Shown in pieces: positions 17,261 through 24,570 of a stretch of DNA of 33,675 nucleotides. The first letter of the stretch is position 1, and the number at the start of each line of letters is the position of its first letter. A model generated the notes under the pieces. It saw only the letters and a list, made by a program, of their open reading frames with translations. It was not told where the DNA came from and searched no databases. Origin of the DNA: Chloroflexota bacterium (GTDB lineage: Bacteria > Chloroflexota > Anaerolineae > Anaerolineales > Villigracilaceae); contig JAIOAQ010000033.1 of the NCBI GenBank assembly GCA_019873735.1, positions 1 through 33,675 on the forward strand, written 5' to 3'. The translations under genes were made by a program, and so were the position numbers.

Positions 17261-18715
17261 ATGGCCTCTATCACCTTGCTCGGCCTTGGCCCTGGCAATC
17301 CCAGCCAATTGACGCGTGCTGCCTGGGATGTGCTTGCTTCAGCCGGCGAAATCTGGCTGCGCACGCGTCAGCATCCCACTGTTGCCGCTTTCCCGCCGCA
17401 CCTGCAGGTGCATTCGTTTGATGAACTGTACGCTTCTGGCGAATCTTTTGAGGCCGTTTATGCCGCCATTGTCCAGAAAGTGCTTGAATTGGGACGCCGG
17501 CCGGAAGGCGTGATCTATGCTGTGCCAGGACATCCCTTTGTGGCCGAAGCAACCGGCCCGGAGATTGCCCGGCTCGCGCGGGACGAGGGGCTGGCCCTGC
17601 GCGTGGTGGAGGGACTCTCTTTCCTGGAGCCAACCTGCTCTGCTTTGGGCATTGACCCGTTCCCCAGCCTCTCTCTGGCCGATGCGTTGACGCTTTCCGG
17701 CGCACATGTGCCACCCTTCCCGCCCGACGCGCCGGCCCTGGTGGCGCAAATTTACTCGCGCCTGGTGGCGGCCGAAGTCAAGATGACCTTGCTGGCCGTC
17801 TACCCTGATGAGCACCCCGTCAGACTTGTCCATGCCGCCGGCACCGCCGAAGAGTTGGTGGAAGACCTGCCGCTTTATGCCATAGACCGCAGCCGGCACA
17901 TCGGCTTGCTGACATCGCTGTACATTCCGCCGCTGGCAGAAGGGACCTCCTTTGAGGCCTTTCAGGAGGTGATTGCTCACCTGCGCGCGCCGGATGGATG
18001 CCCCTGGGACCGCGAACAGACGCATCTGTCCCTGCGCAATCACCTGATTGAAGAGGCCTATGAGGCTCTGGCTGCGCTGGATGCCGAAGACCCGGACAAA
18101 ATGGCCGAAGAATTTGGCGATCTGTTGCTGCAAATTGTCCTGCATGCCCAGATTGCCAGCGAGGCGGGCGAATTTGGCATGGCCGATGTCCTCAAGGGCA
18201 TTCATGACAAGATTATCCGCCGTCACCCGCACGTGTTTGGCGAAGTAAAGGTAGACGGAGTGAGCAAGGTGCTTTTGAACTGGGAAAGACTCAAGGAAAA
18301 GGAACGCCAGGACAACGGCGAAGCAGAGAAAGGCCTGCTGGATGGCGTGCCGCTTGCGCTGCCGGCCTTGCTGCAGGCGCAAGAGTATCAGGAGCGCGCT
18401 GCCCGCGTGGGTTTCGATTGGGCGGAGATTGATGGCGTGCTGGATAAAATTCGCGAAGAAATTGATGAAATCCGCATGGCCGAAAACCCGCAACAGTTGG
18501 CCGCCGAATTGGGCGATTTGTTTTTTGCTTTGGTCAACCTGGCGCGCTGGAAAAAGGTGGATGCCGAATCGGCACTGCGCGGCACAAACCTGCGCTTCAA
18601 ACAGCGTTTTGGCTATGTGGAACGCGGCGCCAGGGCGCAGGGCCGTCCACTGGCAGATTTGACGCTGGACGAGATGGAAGCCCTGTGGCAGGAGAGCAAG
18701 CAGGCCGATGGATGA
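17261..18715 (+). CDS. mazG: Tetrapyrrole methylase-MazG fusion (nucleoside triphosphate pyrophosphohydrolase)
   Basis: This 484-residue protein has an N-terminal SAM-dependent tetrapyrrole-methylase-like domain (ITLLGLGPGNPSQLT and AVPGHPFVAE) over about the first 215 residues. A MazG domain follows with RAPDGCPWDREQTH, then the metal-binding helices around LIEEAYEAL and EEFGDLLLQ. A second MazG-like repeat contains EEIDEIRMAE and ELGDLFFALVNL. MazG hydrolyses (d)NTPs to monophosphates. The same fusion is called YabN in Bacillus; the role of its methylase half is unclear. ATG 17261 follows TGGAG; a longer frame back to 17165 reads through the palindrome and is rejected. Confidence 0.92.
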   Translation: MASITLLGLGPGNPSQLTRAAWDVLASAGEIWLRTRQHPTVAAFPPHLQVHSFDELYASGESFEAVYAAIVQKVLELGRRPEGVIYAVPGHPFVAEATGPEIARLARDEGLALRVVEGLSFLEPTCSALGIDPFPSLSLADALTLSGAHVPPFPPDAPALVAQIYSRLVAAEVKMTLLAVYPDEHPVRLVHAAGTAEELVEDLPLYAIDRSRHIGLLTSLYIPPLAEGTSFEAFQEVIAHLRAPDGCPWDREQTHLSLRNHLIEEAYEALAALDAEDPDKMAEEFGDLLLQIVLHAQIASEAGEFGMADVLKGIHDKIIRRHPHVFGEVKVDGVSKVLLNWERLKEKERQDNGEAEKGLLDGVPLALPALLQAQEYQERAARVGFDWAEIDGVLDKIREEIDEIRMAENPQQLAAELGDLFFALVNLARWKKVDAESALRGTNLRFKQRFGYVERGARAQGRPLADLTLDEMEALWQESKQADG

Positions 18716-18730
18716 GTGACAATAAGCACA

Positions 18731-18762
18731 GGGCGGCGCGCCTTTGGCGCGCCGCCCTTTTT
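18731..18762 (+). terminator. Intrinsic terminator of the + strand block
   Basis: GGGCGGCGCGCC (18731-18742) and GGCGCGCCGCCC (18746-18757) form a perfect 12-base stem with a three-base TTT loop, followed directly by TTTTT at 18758-18762. It lies 15 bases after the mazG stop. The stem could also slow convergent transcription from the - strand genes, but no T-tract is present in that direction. Confidence 0.93.
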
Positions 18763-18780
18763 GATTGGCATCTTAACACA

Positions 18781-20442
18781 CTAGGGCATACATTGGTTGA
18801 GGCCGGTATCCCAATAACAATTTGGATTGGCGGCGCAGGCTGGCAGGCTCAAACCCGCACAGCCGCTTCCGCCGCCGGTCTTTGGGCAGGCACCCATGGA
18901 GAGTGAGAATTCGATGCAATTGCTCCCGCTGCTGGAGCCGCCCGGCAAACACTGTTCGGTGGAGAAACAGCCGGGATATTCGCCCGAGTCTGAGCGGCAG
19001 CAGAGGGCCTGTGTGTTGAAGGTGTAACCGGGCAGGCAGTCTGTGCCTGGCTGTCCGTAACTGACACAGCGCCTGGCCAGGGTGTCGAAGTAAGCGCCTG
19101 GACTGCATCCGCCGCTATCGTTTGTAGCGGGGGTCAGGCAGGTTTCCCCAAAGCAGTTCATCTCGGTGGCAAGTGTTTGCTCGCCGGGAATGTAGTTGCA
19201 GCGGGTTGGGTCGTTGGGATCTAGGGCATAGTCGGGCGGGCAGGTGGCGATGGCGGGAGGCGAAGTCTCCTGTTTACCCTCCACACAGACGGTGACCAGC
19301 CCGGTGGCGTTTGCAGGGCCGGAACAGTAGACGCGCGTCTTGCTGGCGGTGGTGCAGGTCAGGCTGTCGCTTTTGATGGATTCGATGGTTCCGCCGCTGA
19401 TGTCGGCGGTGGCAAAGCCGCAGCCGTGACCAACGCTTTTACTGCTAATGTCACTCGTGGTCCCGCTTGAGCCGGGCAGACCGGGCGTTTCGGGTAGCGG
19501 CTGATAGACACTGGTCTCGCAGAAGGGCGGATAGTAAACCGGTTTTTCCAACACACAGCGAAATCCCAGGTCGCTGCGGGTCTGATCGGGAGCCAGGTAA
19601 AAGCGCCTGGAAGGCCGCAGGTCGTCCACAGGAGAAAGATAACTGCTGCTGCGCACAGAGCGAACATCGCCGATCTCCGGGCCGAGCGGGTCGCGTTCCG
19701 GCGACTCGCTGTAATACTGGGGCTTGTACCAGTCTGCTACCCATTCGAAGACATTGCCGGCCGTTCCCAGCGCCTCATAGTAGGATTTGCCCTGGGGGTG
19801 ATTATCCACCTTGCTGGTATCGCCAATGCAGTTGTTGAAGTTGCCCAGGTCGCAGCTGGGTGTGCTTTCTCCCCAGGGATATAAATTGCCTTCGGGGCCG
19901 CGGGCGGTCTTTTCCCACTGGGCTTCGGTGGGCAGGTGACCGTTCACCCATTGGCAATAAGCCTCGGCTTGCGCCCAGTCCACGCCGACGACGGGATGTT
20001 CGCGGTAGGCGGGCTCGGTCAGGCGTTTACGGGCATTTTCAATCTGGGGCGGGGAGCATTTTCCGGCGGCTATGCACAGAGCATATTGTTGGTTGGTGAC
20101 CTCGGCGCGGTAGATCCAGAAACTGCTCAGATAGACTTCGTGTTCTGGATTGTCTTCGCCGCCATGCCCCATGATGAAAATGCCCTCCGGTACGAAGACC
20201 AGCGTACTGCCGTCCACCCAGACCATGCTTGTGCTGCGCTGCGGGCCAAGCAGGTCAATCGTTTGGACGGGCGGTGTTGGTGTGGGCGGAGATGGCTCAC
20301 TTGCCTGGGTGCTCGTCGGGGCGGGCTGTTCCTGTGCAGGGGCCGGTGTGAGTGTTTTGGGTGCACAGGCCGAAAGCGCCAGCATGACCAGCATTACCAC
20401 AATCAGCAAGCGTTTTGGAATGGAAGATAGGGTTAAATACAT
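18781..20442 (-). CDS. Lipoprotein with formylglycine-enzyme-like (SUMF1) fold and Cys-rich tail
   Basis: The 553-residue protein has a signal peptide with lipobox LSAC (Cys26) and a Pro/Thr linker. A SUMF1-type domain follows (about 70-305), with FVPEGIFIMG, VVGVDWAQAEAYCQWVN, LPTEAQWEKTARGP, AGNVFEWVADWY and LGFRC. The two cysteines used by true formylglycine-generating enzymes are absent: the aligned stretch reads SSSYLSPVDDLRPSRR. It is therefore probably a structural or binding fold. The last 240 residues are Cys-rich, with CPPDYALDPNDPTRC-type units and an end reading CAANPNCYWDTGLNQC. ATG 20442 has AAGGAG. It is the last gene of the - strand cluster. Confidence 0.85.
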   Translation of the reverse strand: MYLTLSSIPKRLLIVVMLVMLALSACAPKTLTPAPAQEQPAPTSTQASEPSPPTPTPPVQTIDLLGPQRSTSMVWVDGSTLVFVPEGIFIMGHGGEDNPEHEVYLSSFWIYRAEVTNQQYALCIAAGKCSPPQIENARKRLTEPAYREHPVVGVDWAQAEAYCQWVNGHLPTEAQWEKTARGPEGNLYPWGESTPSCDLGNFNNCIGDTSKVDNHPQGKSYYEALGTAGNVFEWVADWYKPQYYSESPERDPLGPEIGDVRSVRSSSYLSPVDDLRPSRRFYLAPDQTRSDLGFRCVLEKPVYYPPFCETSVYQPLPETPGLPGSSGTTSDISSKSVGHGCGFATADISGGTIESIKSDSLTCTTASKTRVYCSGPANATGLVTVCVEGKQETSPPAIATCPPDYALDPNDPTRCNYIPGEQTLATEMNCFGETCLTPATNDSGGCSPGAYFDTLARRCVSYGQPGTDCLPGYTFNTQALCCRSDSGEYPGCFSTEQCLPGGSSSGSNCIEFSLSMGACPKTGGGSGCAGLSLPACAANPNCYWDTGLNQCMP

Positions 20443-20495
20443 GGTTTTCTCTCCTTGCATAAAAGGTTTTTTCCAGCGGGCAGAGGCAATGCCCT

Positions 20496-20525
20496 GTATG
20501 GAACACTATGGATACGTGTGGAACA
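20496..20525. repeat. Three tandem 10-base repeats upstream of the SUMF1-like lipoprotein gene
   Basis: On the + strand the units are GTATGGAACA (20496-20505), CTATGGATAC (20506-20515) and GTGTGGAACA (20516-20525). The outer two differ at one base, and the middle one shares a TATGGA core with the first. They lie 54-83 bases before the gene at 20442. They may be a helix-phased binding site. No clear promoter hexamers were found. Confidence 0.3.
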
Positions 20526-20550
20526 ATGCGAAGCAAGAAGGCGTGGGCAT

Positions 20551-20579
20551 TAGAGGCGGTCACAGGCAGGCCGCCTCTA
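20551..20579. other. Hairpin between the 236-residue and 553-residue lipoprotein genes
   Basis: TAGAGGCGG (20551-20559) and CCGCCTCTA (20571-20579) form a perfect nine-base stem with an 11-base loop, ten bases past the 236-residue gene's stop. The only T-run (20583-20587) follows it on the + strand, opposite to the flanking genes. In the operon's direction it is therefore more likely an mRNA-stabilising or partial termination hairpin. Confidence 0.45.
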
Positions 20580-20588
20580 TGCTTTTTC

Positions 20589-21299
20589 TTATGGAAGCCC
20601 GGCGTCCCAGAGAATGTAGTCCACAATCACGTAGGCCATGCTCTTGTAATCTGCGGGTGCAGTGAGTTTGAAGGTACCCAGGTATCCCCGGTCTGTGGTG
20701 AAGCAGTAGTAACTGCCCGGGTTGGTGACAAAAACGAAGGAATCGAGGGGAAAGGCCTCATTTTGCGAACCGGGTATCACGATTCCCTCGCCTCGAAATG
20801 CCCGCAGGCAACCATCGTAACTGGCCTGCAAGGGAGGGTTGGGCTGCAGGATCGCCACGCGCGTGCTGTTGACGGGGTATAGAAATTGCCAGCTGAGATC
20901 GGTGGGATTCTCGGAATAGTAGACCAGGTCGAAACCGGCCGGGGCCCTCGAGTAGTATCGGGGATCGCGGAGATTCTTGTTGATCTTATTCGTATCCGCC
21001 AGGACGCCGGAAACGGCTTTGGTCTCGAAATCCAGCGCGGTGTGGCGCGGCAGGTTGACGGTCGCGCTGACCAAAACGGGCGGTCCCTGCGTCGGCGCAA
21101 TGGTCGGCGGCGGGGGGAGACTGGGCGGGGCGGTCACCGCCGGAGGGATGGTTGCATGTGCCATCACCGTCTGCGCCACCATGGTGTTGAAGGCGTTTGG
21201 GTCTGCCCGGGGGGCTGGCGCAGGGGTTGAGATGGAGCAGGCCAGAGCAGCCAGGACAATGACGGCGATGAGAAAAGTGAAGGGTTTGATAGGGGACAT
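20589..21299 (-). CDS. Predicted lipoprotein, shared C-terminal motif family (236 aa)
   Basis: I do not recognise a named family. The N-terminus has a signal peptide ending ALAC (Cys21). The segment ADPNAFNTMVAQT follows, nearly identical to the next gene upstream, then a Pro-rich linker. The C-terminal part contains RHTALDFETKAV, a cysteine in SYDGCLRAF and GSYYCFTTDRGYLG. The last motif matches GTYFCYLTDQGRLG and NLYMCFKTNLGKYG in the 342- and 299-residue lipoproteins. The protein is likely anchored on the outer face of the membrane. It lies 15 bases after the 299-residue gene, so co-transcription is expected. Confidence 0.8.
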   Translation of the reverse strand: MSPIKPFTFLIAVIVLAALACSISTPAPAPRADPNAFNTMVAQTVMAHATIPPAVTAPPSLPPPPTIAPTQGPPVLVSATVNLPRHTALDFETKAVSGVLADTNKINKNLRDPRYYSRAPAGFDLVYYSENPTDLSWQFLYPVNSTRVAILQPNPPLQASYDGCLRAFRGEGIVIPGSQNEAFPLDSFVFVTNPGSYYCFTTDRGYLGTFKLTAPADYKSMAYVIVDYILWDAGLP

Positions 21300-21314
21300 G
21301 GAATCACCTACATA

Positions 21315-22214
21315 CTATGGGAATACGTAGGCATCGAACTCAATGCCGCCGGTTTGTATCTTGCGGGCAACGAAGAAGCCATATTTGCCCAGGTTGGTCT
21401 TGAAGCACATGTACAGGTTGGTGTTGGGGGCGATGGGATCGGCGCTCAACTGAGCAGCCTTGCATTGATTCAGCGAAGGCGGCGTGAGCGTGGCGTAGCC
21501 GCTGAACAGGCCGCCGTTTTTGGGGATGAGCGTGCCGCTGTTATCCAGCAGGACATCGCAACTGGCATCTGTGGTGTGAAACAGGATGTCCATGTCGTAA
21601 CACATGCCGTTGGAAATCCACATGCCGGAAAACGATGGCCCCAGCGGGTTGGGGGCGTAGACATCTGGGGCGGTTCCCTGGGTGGGGGCGGTCTGTGCCG
21701 CCGCGCGGTCGACTATGTTGCCTGCCGCGTCGACACAGTGAGAGATCCAGTCGGTGGGGAAGTTAAAGGCCTGGATGTCGCTGCAATTGGGGACACCCTG
21801 ACCAACATAGGCGATGACCCACTTTCCGCCGGCATCTTTGCCGGCGAACCAGGCCGCACCCTGCATTTCGTTGGTTTTTTTGACGCCGCCGCGGGCAACC
21901 TGACCGGTGTTCTGGCTCAGGCTGAATTCCATTTCGGCCTCCGCCCAGCCGAGTTTGGCGAGCAGGGCCTGTTTGATAGCCGCCTCATCGGTCAGGGCGG
22001 GCGGGAGGGCGGTAGGTCCTGCTGGAGATGGTTCCTGAGCAAGTGTAGTCGGCGCGCCGGCCGCGATCTGGGTCAATTGTGCCTGGGCTGTCTGGGCGAC
22101 CAGCGTGTTGAAGGCGTTGGGATCGGCTTTAGGAGCAGGCGTGCTCAGGTCGCAGGCCAGGATGGCAAGCAGCAGGGCGGTGATGATTGCGCTCAAGATG
22201 ATTTTCTTATTCAT
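21315..22214 (-). CDS. Predicted lipoprotein, shared C-terminal motif family (299 aa)
   Basis: The signal peptide ends ILAC (Cys21), followed by ADPNAFNTLVAQT as in the 236-residue protein. The middle region (from about PALTDEAAIKQALLAKLGW to DWISHCVDAAGN) is unlike the neighbours and unrecognised. The C-terminal third has GPSFSGMWISNGMCYDMDI, a cysteine in LNQCKAAQ and the family motif NLYMCFKTNLGKYGFF, ending in DAYVFP. GAAAGGAGAACC precedes the ATG. The conserved N-terminal block suggests duplication of the export and anchor segment between neighbours. Confidence 0.8.
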   Translation of the reverse strand: MNKKIILSAIITALLLAILACDLSTPAPKADPNAFNTLVAQTAQAQLTQIAAGAPTTLAQEPSPAGPTALPPALTDEAAIKQALLAKLGWAEAEMEFSLSQNTGQVARGGVKKTNEMQGAAWFAGKDAGGKWVIAYVGQGVPNCSDIQAFNFPTDWISHCVDAAGNIVDRAAAQTAPTQGTAPDVYAPNPLGPSFSGMWISNGMCYDMDILFHTTDASCDVLLDNSGTLIPKNGGLFSGYATLTPPSLNQCKAAQLSADPIAPNTNLYMCFKTNLGKYGFFVARKIQTGGIEFDAYVFP

Positions 22215-22235
22215 GGTTCTCCTTTCGTATAGTCA

Positions 22236-22331
22236 CTATGGACATCCGCCGCTGGGGGCATATTCAAGCACCGTGCCTCCAGGGCTATTTGGCAGGTCAA
22301 AGAGGACAAAGGATTCATGGGCATGTCTCAT
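22236..22331 (-). CDS. Possible 31-residue ORF or gene remnant
   Basis: The 123-base gap between the 342- and 299-residue genes encodes a continuous 31-residue frame starting MRHAHESFVLFDLPNSPGG and ending in a TAG. It is in frame with the 342-residue gene, just after that gene's TAA and a second TAA. The only ribosome-binding candidate is AAAGG four bases before the ATG. It may be a short peptide, the relic of a longer gene end, or chance. Confidence 0.25.
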   Translation of the reverse strand: MRHAHESFVLFDLPNSPGGTVLEYAPSGGCP

Positions 22332-22337
22332 TTACCT

Positions 22338-23366
22338 TTAGGGTTTGTTCCAGGTCGTAAACTCAAGGTATAGTTTTCCGGCCCCCGGCGTGGTATCGGA
22401 ACCGGCGTATTCCAGGTAGCCCAGCCGCCCCTGGTCGGTCAGGTAACAGAAGTACGTTCCCAACCTCATACTTGCAATGGGGACAGTTGGGTTGTCCATT
22501 TGCGCGTTGATGCAATCGTCAAAGGTTGGCTCTCTGGTGAATAATTTGGCGGGCCCATAGAAAACGAGATTGAGTTCTACATCAGATACCGCTTCGAATT
22601 TGATCTCGGCGCCGCTGCCTGGACCTACGGTTCCGTTATCCAGGTCCACCGTCCAGGTCTGAGGGATTTCGAGCAGGCCGGACTTGTAGATGGTCGGCCC
22701 GGCCGCGGCCTCAACCACGATCTTGACCCAGAAGGCCTGGTCGGCATTATTGCCGATGCCGAATTTCCTGCCGGAGGCATTCTTGAGCAGGAAGAAGCCC
22801 TGATAGGTGCCGGGTTTGGTGGGGGCGGTCAACGTGACGGTCACATCCACGCTCTGACCTGGCGCAATGTCTGCGGCTGTGAAATTGATTGCCATGGTTG
22901 CGCCCATCTGGTCGCCATGGTCGAAGACCACCGCGTAGGCCGAGGTCCAGGGACAGGAACCGTCGTTTCGCAGCCGCCAGGTTTTATTGAAGACTTCGCC
23001 GGCCTTGACCTTTGTCCCGTCATTAATAGTCACATCCTTCACAAAACCGGCGCGGTCGCATGGGATTTGAACCGTTGTCGGCGGGATTGCGGTGGGCTGT
23101 GCGGCCGGCGGTTGTGGCATGGCCTGGGTTGGCGCTTGTGATGGCTGAGTTGGATAAACGACTGCCGCCGGCAGGGTTGGCTGCGGCTGTGCATTGGGCG
23201 CTGCCGGTTTTTGTAGCGCCATGGCGGTCAACGTGAGCGCAACCGAAGTGGCCGGATCGTTCTGCTGCTGGGGCGCTTGCGGCGGCTGGCTTTGTCCAAT
23301 TGTGCAGGCCAGAGCAACGAGCAGCAGCGCCAGGATTGCACAGAAAAACGGGTATGTTTTTCTCAT
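22338..23366 (-). CDS. Lipoprotein with NBR1-type Ig-like domain (342 aa)
   Basis: The signal peptide ends ALAC (Cys21). A Pro/Gln/Thr linker runs to about residue 100. Residues 103-217 match the NBR1 Ig-like domain: DGTKVKAGEVFNKTWRLRN, then GSCPW, APGQSVDVTVTLTAPTKPG and FGIGNNADQAFWVKI. In eukaryotes this domain is in the autophagy receptor NBR1; bacterial copies occur in surface proteins. The C-terminal part (225-342) has IPQTWTVDLDNGTV, FDDCINAQ, GTYFCYLTDQGRLG and ends LEFTTWNKP, sharing the cluster's motif. AAGGAG precedes the ATG. Confidence 0.85.
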   Translation of the reverse strand: MRKTYPFFCAILALLLVALACTIGQSQPPQAPQQQNDPATSVALTLTAMALQKPAAPNAQPQPTLPAAVVYPTQPSQAPTQAMPQPPAAQPTAIPPTTVQIPCDRAGFVKDVTINDGTKVKAGEVFNKTWRLRNDGSCPWTSAYAVVFDHGDQMGATMAINFTAADIAPGQSVDVTVTLTAPTKPGTYQGFFLLKNASGRKFGIGNNADQAFWVKIVVEAAAGPTIYKSGLLEIPQTWTVDLDNGTVGPGSGAEIKFEAVSDVELNLVFYGPAKLFTREPTFDDCINAQMDNPTVPIASMRLGTYFCYLTDQGRLGYLEYAGSDTTPGAGKLYLEFTTWNKP

Positions 23367-23389
23367 GGCTGTTTGCTCCTTATTCCGTG

Positions 23390-24553
23390 TTATTGCATGC
23401 CGCCACAGCCCGTGTATTCCAGCGTAGACGTCCCCGACCAGGTCTCGTTATTCAGGCTGTCGAGCGTGCGCACTTTGTAAACCATACTGCCGACCGGCGT
23501 GCTTATGCCATCGGTCACCTGCACACCCACCTGGCTGATCCACACCCCGCCCGACTGGTTCATCTTGATCCAGTTCCAGCCCTGCCCGTTCAGGTTGAAG
23601 TGGAACTCGGCCCACGAGACGCCGGATGGATCGTAGATATCTGCCTGCCCGTAGATGGTGCAGCCTTCCCAGACGAGGTAAACGGCATTGATGGTCGGCC
23701 CGCTGGTATCGGCAGGCGGTACGTACTCTGTAGGCGGGACATACTCTGTAGGCGGAATATACGGGGTGGGTGGAATGTACTGGGTAGGTGCAGCGCAACT
23801 GCCATACACATCCACGCGCAGGGTTTGCGACTGCGTCTGACCGTCCAGGCCGGTTACATTGAGGGTGTAGACACCCGTCTCGCACAGGCAGACTTGCTGG
23901 CTGCCGCTGGGGTTGACGGCTGTGCTGCCCAACGTTACCTGCTGCGCGCCGCTGACATTCCAATTCAGGGTGGTGCATTCGCCGGCGTTGATGGTTGGCG
24001 GCGAAGCCCAGAACTGGATGAAAGTGCCGGGGAAGGCTGTTTGGGTGGGTATTTCGGCGGGGTAGGGGGTGGGGGTGTCGGCCGCATTGGGGGCAGGTGC
24101 TTGTGCGGGGCCAGAGGATGCACAGGTGACGATGCAGAAGCGGGTCGAGCCGGACCCGCCGCCGGCTCCCGCGGCGTTGACTCCCGCGGCCTCGACAAGG
24201 TACTCGCCCTCCGCCGGCGGCATCCAGACGTAGTCAATCCGCACCAGGCGCGAACTGCCGTCGCTGGTCATGGGCGAGGCGGCGTAGGCCGGCAGGGACT
24301 GGCCGTTGACCTTGATATGGATGTAACTGATGCCTGCCGGGTCGGCAGCATAGACCACCAGCGTGACCGGGCCCATCGGCAGAATCGAGCCTTCGTAGGG
24401 ATATTCCACCCAGGCGTTTGAGCCGTTCCCGCCAGAAGCGCCTGGTACGCCACTGCACCCGCCGGCAAGCAGAATCAAGGCCAGCAAGAGGTTGAGGAAT
24501 ATTGACCTTGCTGCGGGCCGCAGGAATGCGGTCATTGCTTTGTTTGGGTTCAT
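23390..24553 (-). CDS. Lipoprotein with Ig-like domains and PT-rich linkers (387 aa)
   Basis: The signal peptide ends AGGC (Cys33). There are three beta-rich segments. The first (about 40-140) has VEYPYEGSILPMGPVTLVVYAAD. The second has FWASPPTINAGECTTLNWNVSG and ETGVYTLNVTG, an Ig-like type common in Chloroflexota surface proteins. The third, at the C-terminus, has INAVYLVWEGCTIYGQADIYDPSGV and ends TGCGGMQ. The linkers are Pro/Thr-rich, the second built of PPTEYV units. ATG 24553 has AAAGGAG; the longer frame from 24574 overlaps the previous gene's stop. The fold suggests binding or display rather than catalysis. Confidence 0.82.
   Translation of the reverse strand: MNPNKAMTAFLRPAARSIFLNLLLALILLAGGCSGVPGASGGNGSNAWVEYPYEGSILPMGPVTLVVYAADPAGISYIHIKVNGQSLPAYAASPMTSDGSSRLVRIDYVWMPPAEGEYLVEAAGVNAAGAGGGSGSTRFCIVTCASSGPAQAPAPNAADTPTPYPAEIPTQTAFPGTFIQFWASPPTINAGECTTLNWNVSGAQQVTLGSTAVNPSGSQQVCLCETGVYTLNVTGLDGQTQSQTLRVDVYGSCAAPTQYIPPTPYIPPTEYVPPTEYVPPADTSGPTINAVYLVWEGCTIYGQADIYDPSGVSWAEFHFNLNGQGWNWIKMNQSGGVWISQVGVQVTDGISTPVGSMVYKVRTLDSLNNETWSGTSTLEYTGCGGMQ
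23713..23787 (-). repeat. 18-base tandem repeat encoding PPTEYV units
   Basis: An in-frame run of about four imperfect 18-base units encodes IPPTPY, IPPTEY and VPPTEY repeats in the 387-residue lipoprotein. It forms an extended Pro-rich spacer between two beta-rich domains, and copy number is likely to vary between strains. Confidence 0.6.
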
Positions 24554-24570
24554 GAGTTCTCCTTTCTCGG

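Noticed and set aside
21354-22232. Long + strand open frame of 292 codons opposite the 299-residue lipoprotein gene
   Set aside because: It lacks a ribosome-binding site, matches no family and is the shadow of a gene with a clear signal peptide and Shine-Dalgarno. GC-rich codons make long antisense frames common here.
23300-24421. Long + strand open frame of 373 codons opposite two lipoprotein genes
   Set aside because: It crosses an intergenic junction, has Arg-rich unstructured content and no family features. The - strand genes explain the region.
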